Source: Roseofilum capinflatum BLCC-M114 (lineage in GTDB: Bacteria; Cyanobacteriota; Cyanobacteriia; Cyanobacteriales; Desertifilaceae). Taken from it: DNA of 64,000 bases. The stretch lies in contig NZ_JAQOSO010000004.1 in the NCBI RefSeq assembly GCF_030068505.1, positions 1-64,000 on the forward strand, read 5' to 3'. Numbering within the stretch: position 1 is the first letter of the stretch; every line of letters begins with the position of its first letter. The translations under genes were made by a program, and so were the position numbers. The notes under the pieces were generated by a model. The model had not been told where the DNA came from. It did not search any database and saw nothing but the letters and a program-made list of their open reading frames with translations. Positions 63,486-64,000 of this stretch are shown in pieces.

Positions 63486-64000
63486 GTGGCATATAACATT
63501 GGCTTGCTAGGCTTAGGAACCGTAGGAGCAGGAACGGTTGATATTTTACTGAACCCGGAAGGGCGGCATCCCCTCTTAGGTGACCTAAATCTCTATCGGG
63601 TTGGTGTGCGGGATCTGAATAAACCCAGAGCAGTGAAAGTGCCCGAAGACTTGCTCACCACCGATCTGCAAGCCATTGTCACGGATGAAGCGGTGGATAT
63701 TGTCGTCGAATTAATCGGCGGCTTAGAACCGGCGCGATCGCTCATTCTTCAGGCGATCGCCCATGGCAAGCATGTGGTGACTGCCAATAAAGCCGTGATT
63801 TCTCGGTATGGCGATGAAATTTATGATGCCGCAAATGCTGCGGGCGTTTACGTGATGGTAGAAGCGGCAGTAGGGGGCGGGATTCCGGTGATTAATCCCC
63901 TCAAACAAGCTTTGGGGGTGAACCGGATTCAGTCGGTTATTGGTATCATTAACGGCACGACTAACTATATTTTGTCCCGGATGCAGCAGGAAGGCTCGGA
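63486..64000 (+). CDS. hom: Homoserine dehydrogenase (3' end outside window)
   Basis: The frame begins at GTG 63486 and runs open to the end of the window (171 codons). It reads YNIGLLGLGTVGAGTVDILL (NAD(P)-binding), then GKHVVTANKAVI and EAAVGGGIPVINPLKQ, then GIINGTTNYILSRM, the homoserine dehydrogenase catalytic region. The enzyme reduces aspartate semialdehyde to homoserine for methionine and threonine. The C-terminus is missing. Confidence 0.93.
   Translation, partial: MAYNIGLLGLGTVGAGTVDILLNPEGRHPLLGDLNLYRVGVRDLNKPRAVKVPEDLLTTDLQAIVTDEAVDIVVELIGGLEPARSLILQAIAHGKHVVTANKAVISRYGDEIYDAANAAGVYVMVEAAVGGGIPVINPLKQALGVNRIQSVIGIINGTTNYILSRMQQEGS

Overview
This is chromosomal DNA from a cyanobacterium, most likely a filamentous, Oscillatoriales-like one; genus and species cannot be fixed from the sequence alone. 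The signs are very frequent HIP1 octamers (GCGATCGC), genes typical of cyanobacteria (a SipA/DUF3148 regulator, a BCD/PucC-type transporter, a TIGR04168 phosphoesterase, TPR-CHAT proteins, DUF5132 and HMA2 proteins, Uma2 proteins), and intergenic spaces full of heptanucleotide tandem repeats and small inverted-repeat elements.

Layout. Bases 1-9.8 kb hold the 3' part of a proline/threonine-repeat CHAT protein, a NrdG-like radical SAM activase, a repeat-containing EcsC/TerB-like protein, a decayed HigBA-type toxin-antitoxin pair, a DUF4160/DUF2442 pair, a type II restriction-modification system and a double-domain histidine phosphatase. Bases 10-20.4 kb hold rsmE, an AI-2E-type permease, and an iron locus: feoC, feoB and fused feoA on the minus strand, divergent from an HMA2 protein and an HMA2-headed P-type ATPase without a CPC motif, then two small DUF5132-type membrane proteins. 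A Fur-box-like site lies between the two arms. Bases 20.5-30.2 kb hold a DUF5615/DUF433 module, an MlaE permease, an Uma2 protein, a glutathione transferase, a BCD-family transporter divergent from a CbiX-type chelatase overlapping sipA, tRNA-Asp, hsp20 and dnaK.

Bases 30.3-47 kb hold a second restriction-modification system, a DUF423 protein, an exported hydratase, a second Uma2 protein, pyrG, a sulfide:quinone reductase-like enzyme, thiG, tRNA-Pro, lipA, recJ and a run of exported TPM, TPR and lipoprotein genes. Bases 47-54 kb hold an unrecognised protein, then a purine-breakdown group (HpxO-like urate hydroxylase, allantoate amidohydrolase-like enzyme, XdhC), a TIGR04168 phosphoesterase and tRNA-Ser. 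Bases 54-64 kb hold a cupin, a dioxygenase, two membrane/exported proteins, a patchwork of duplicated and broken small genes and toxin-antitoxin remnants, a TPR-CHAT protein, pyrB, a lipoprotein and the start of homoserine dehydrogenase.

The most interesting part is 12.2-20.4 kb. Ferrous iron uptake genes sit back to back with an HMA2-type protein, a P1B ATPase whose membrane metal motif is not CPC, and DUF5132-type membrane proteins. This resembles the published ferrosome (fez) gene clusters, which make membrane-bound iron stores using a P1B-6 ATPase. I infer a ferrosome-like or related iron-handling system in this cyanobacterium; the sequence does not prove it.
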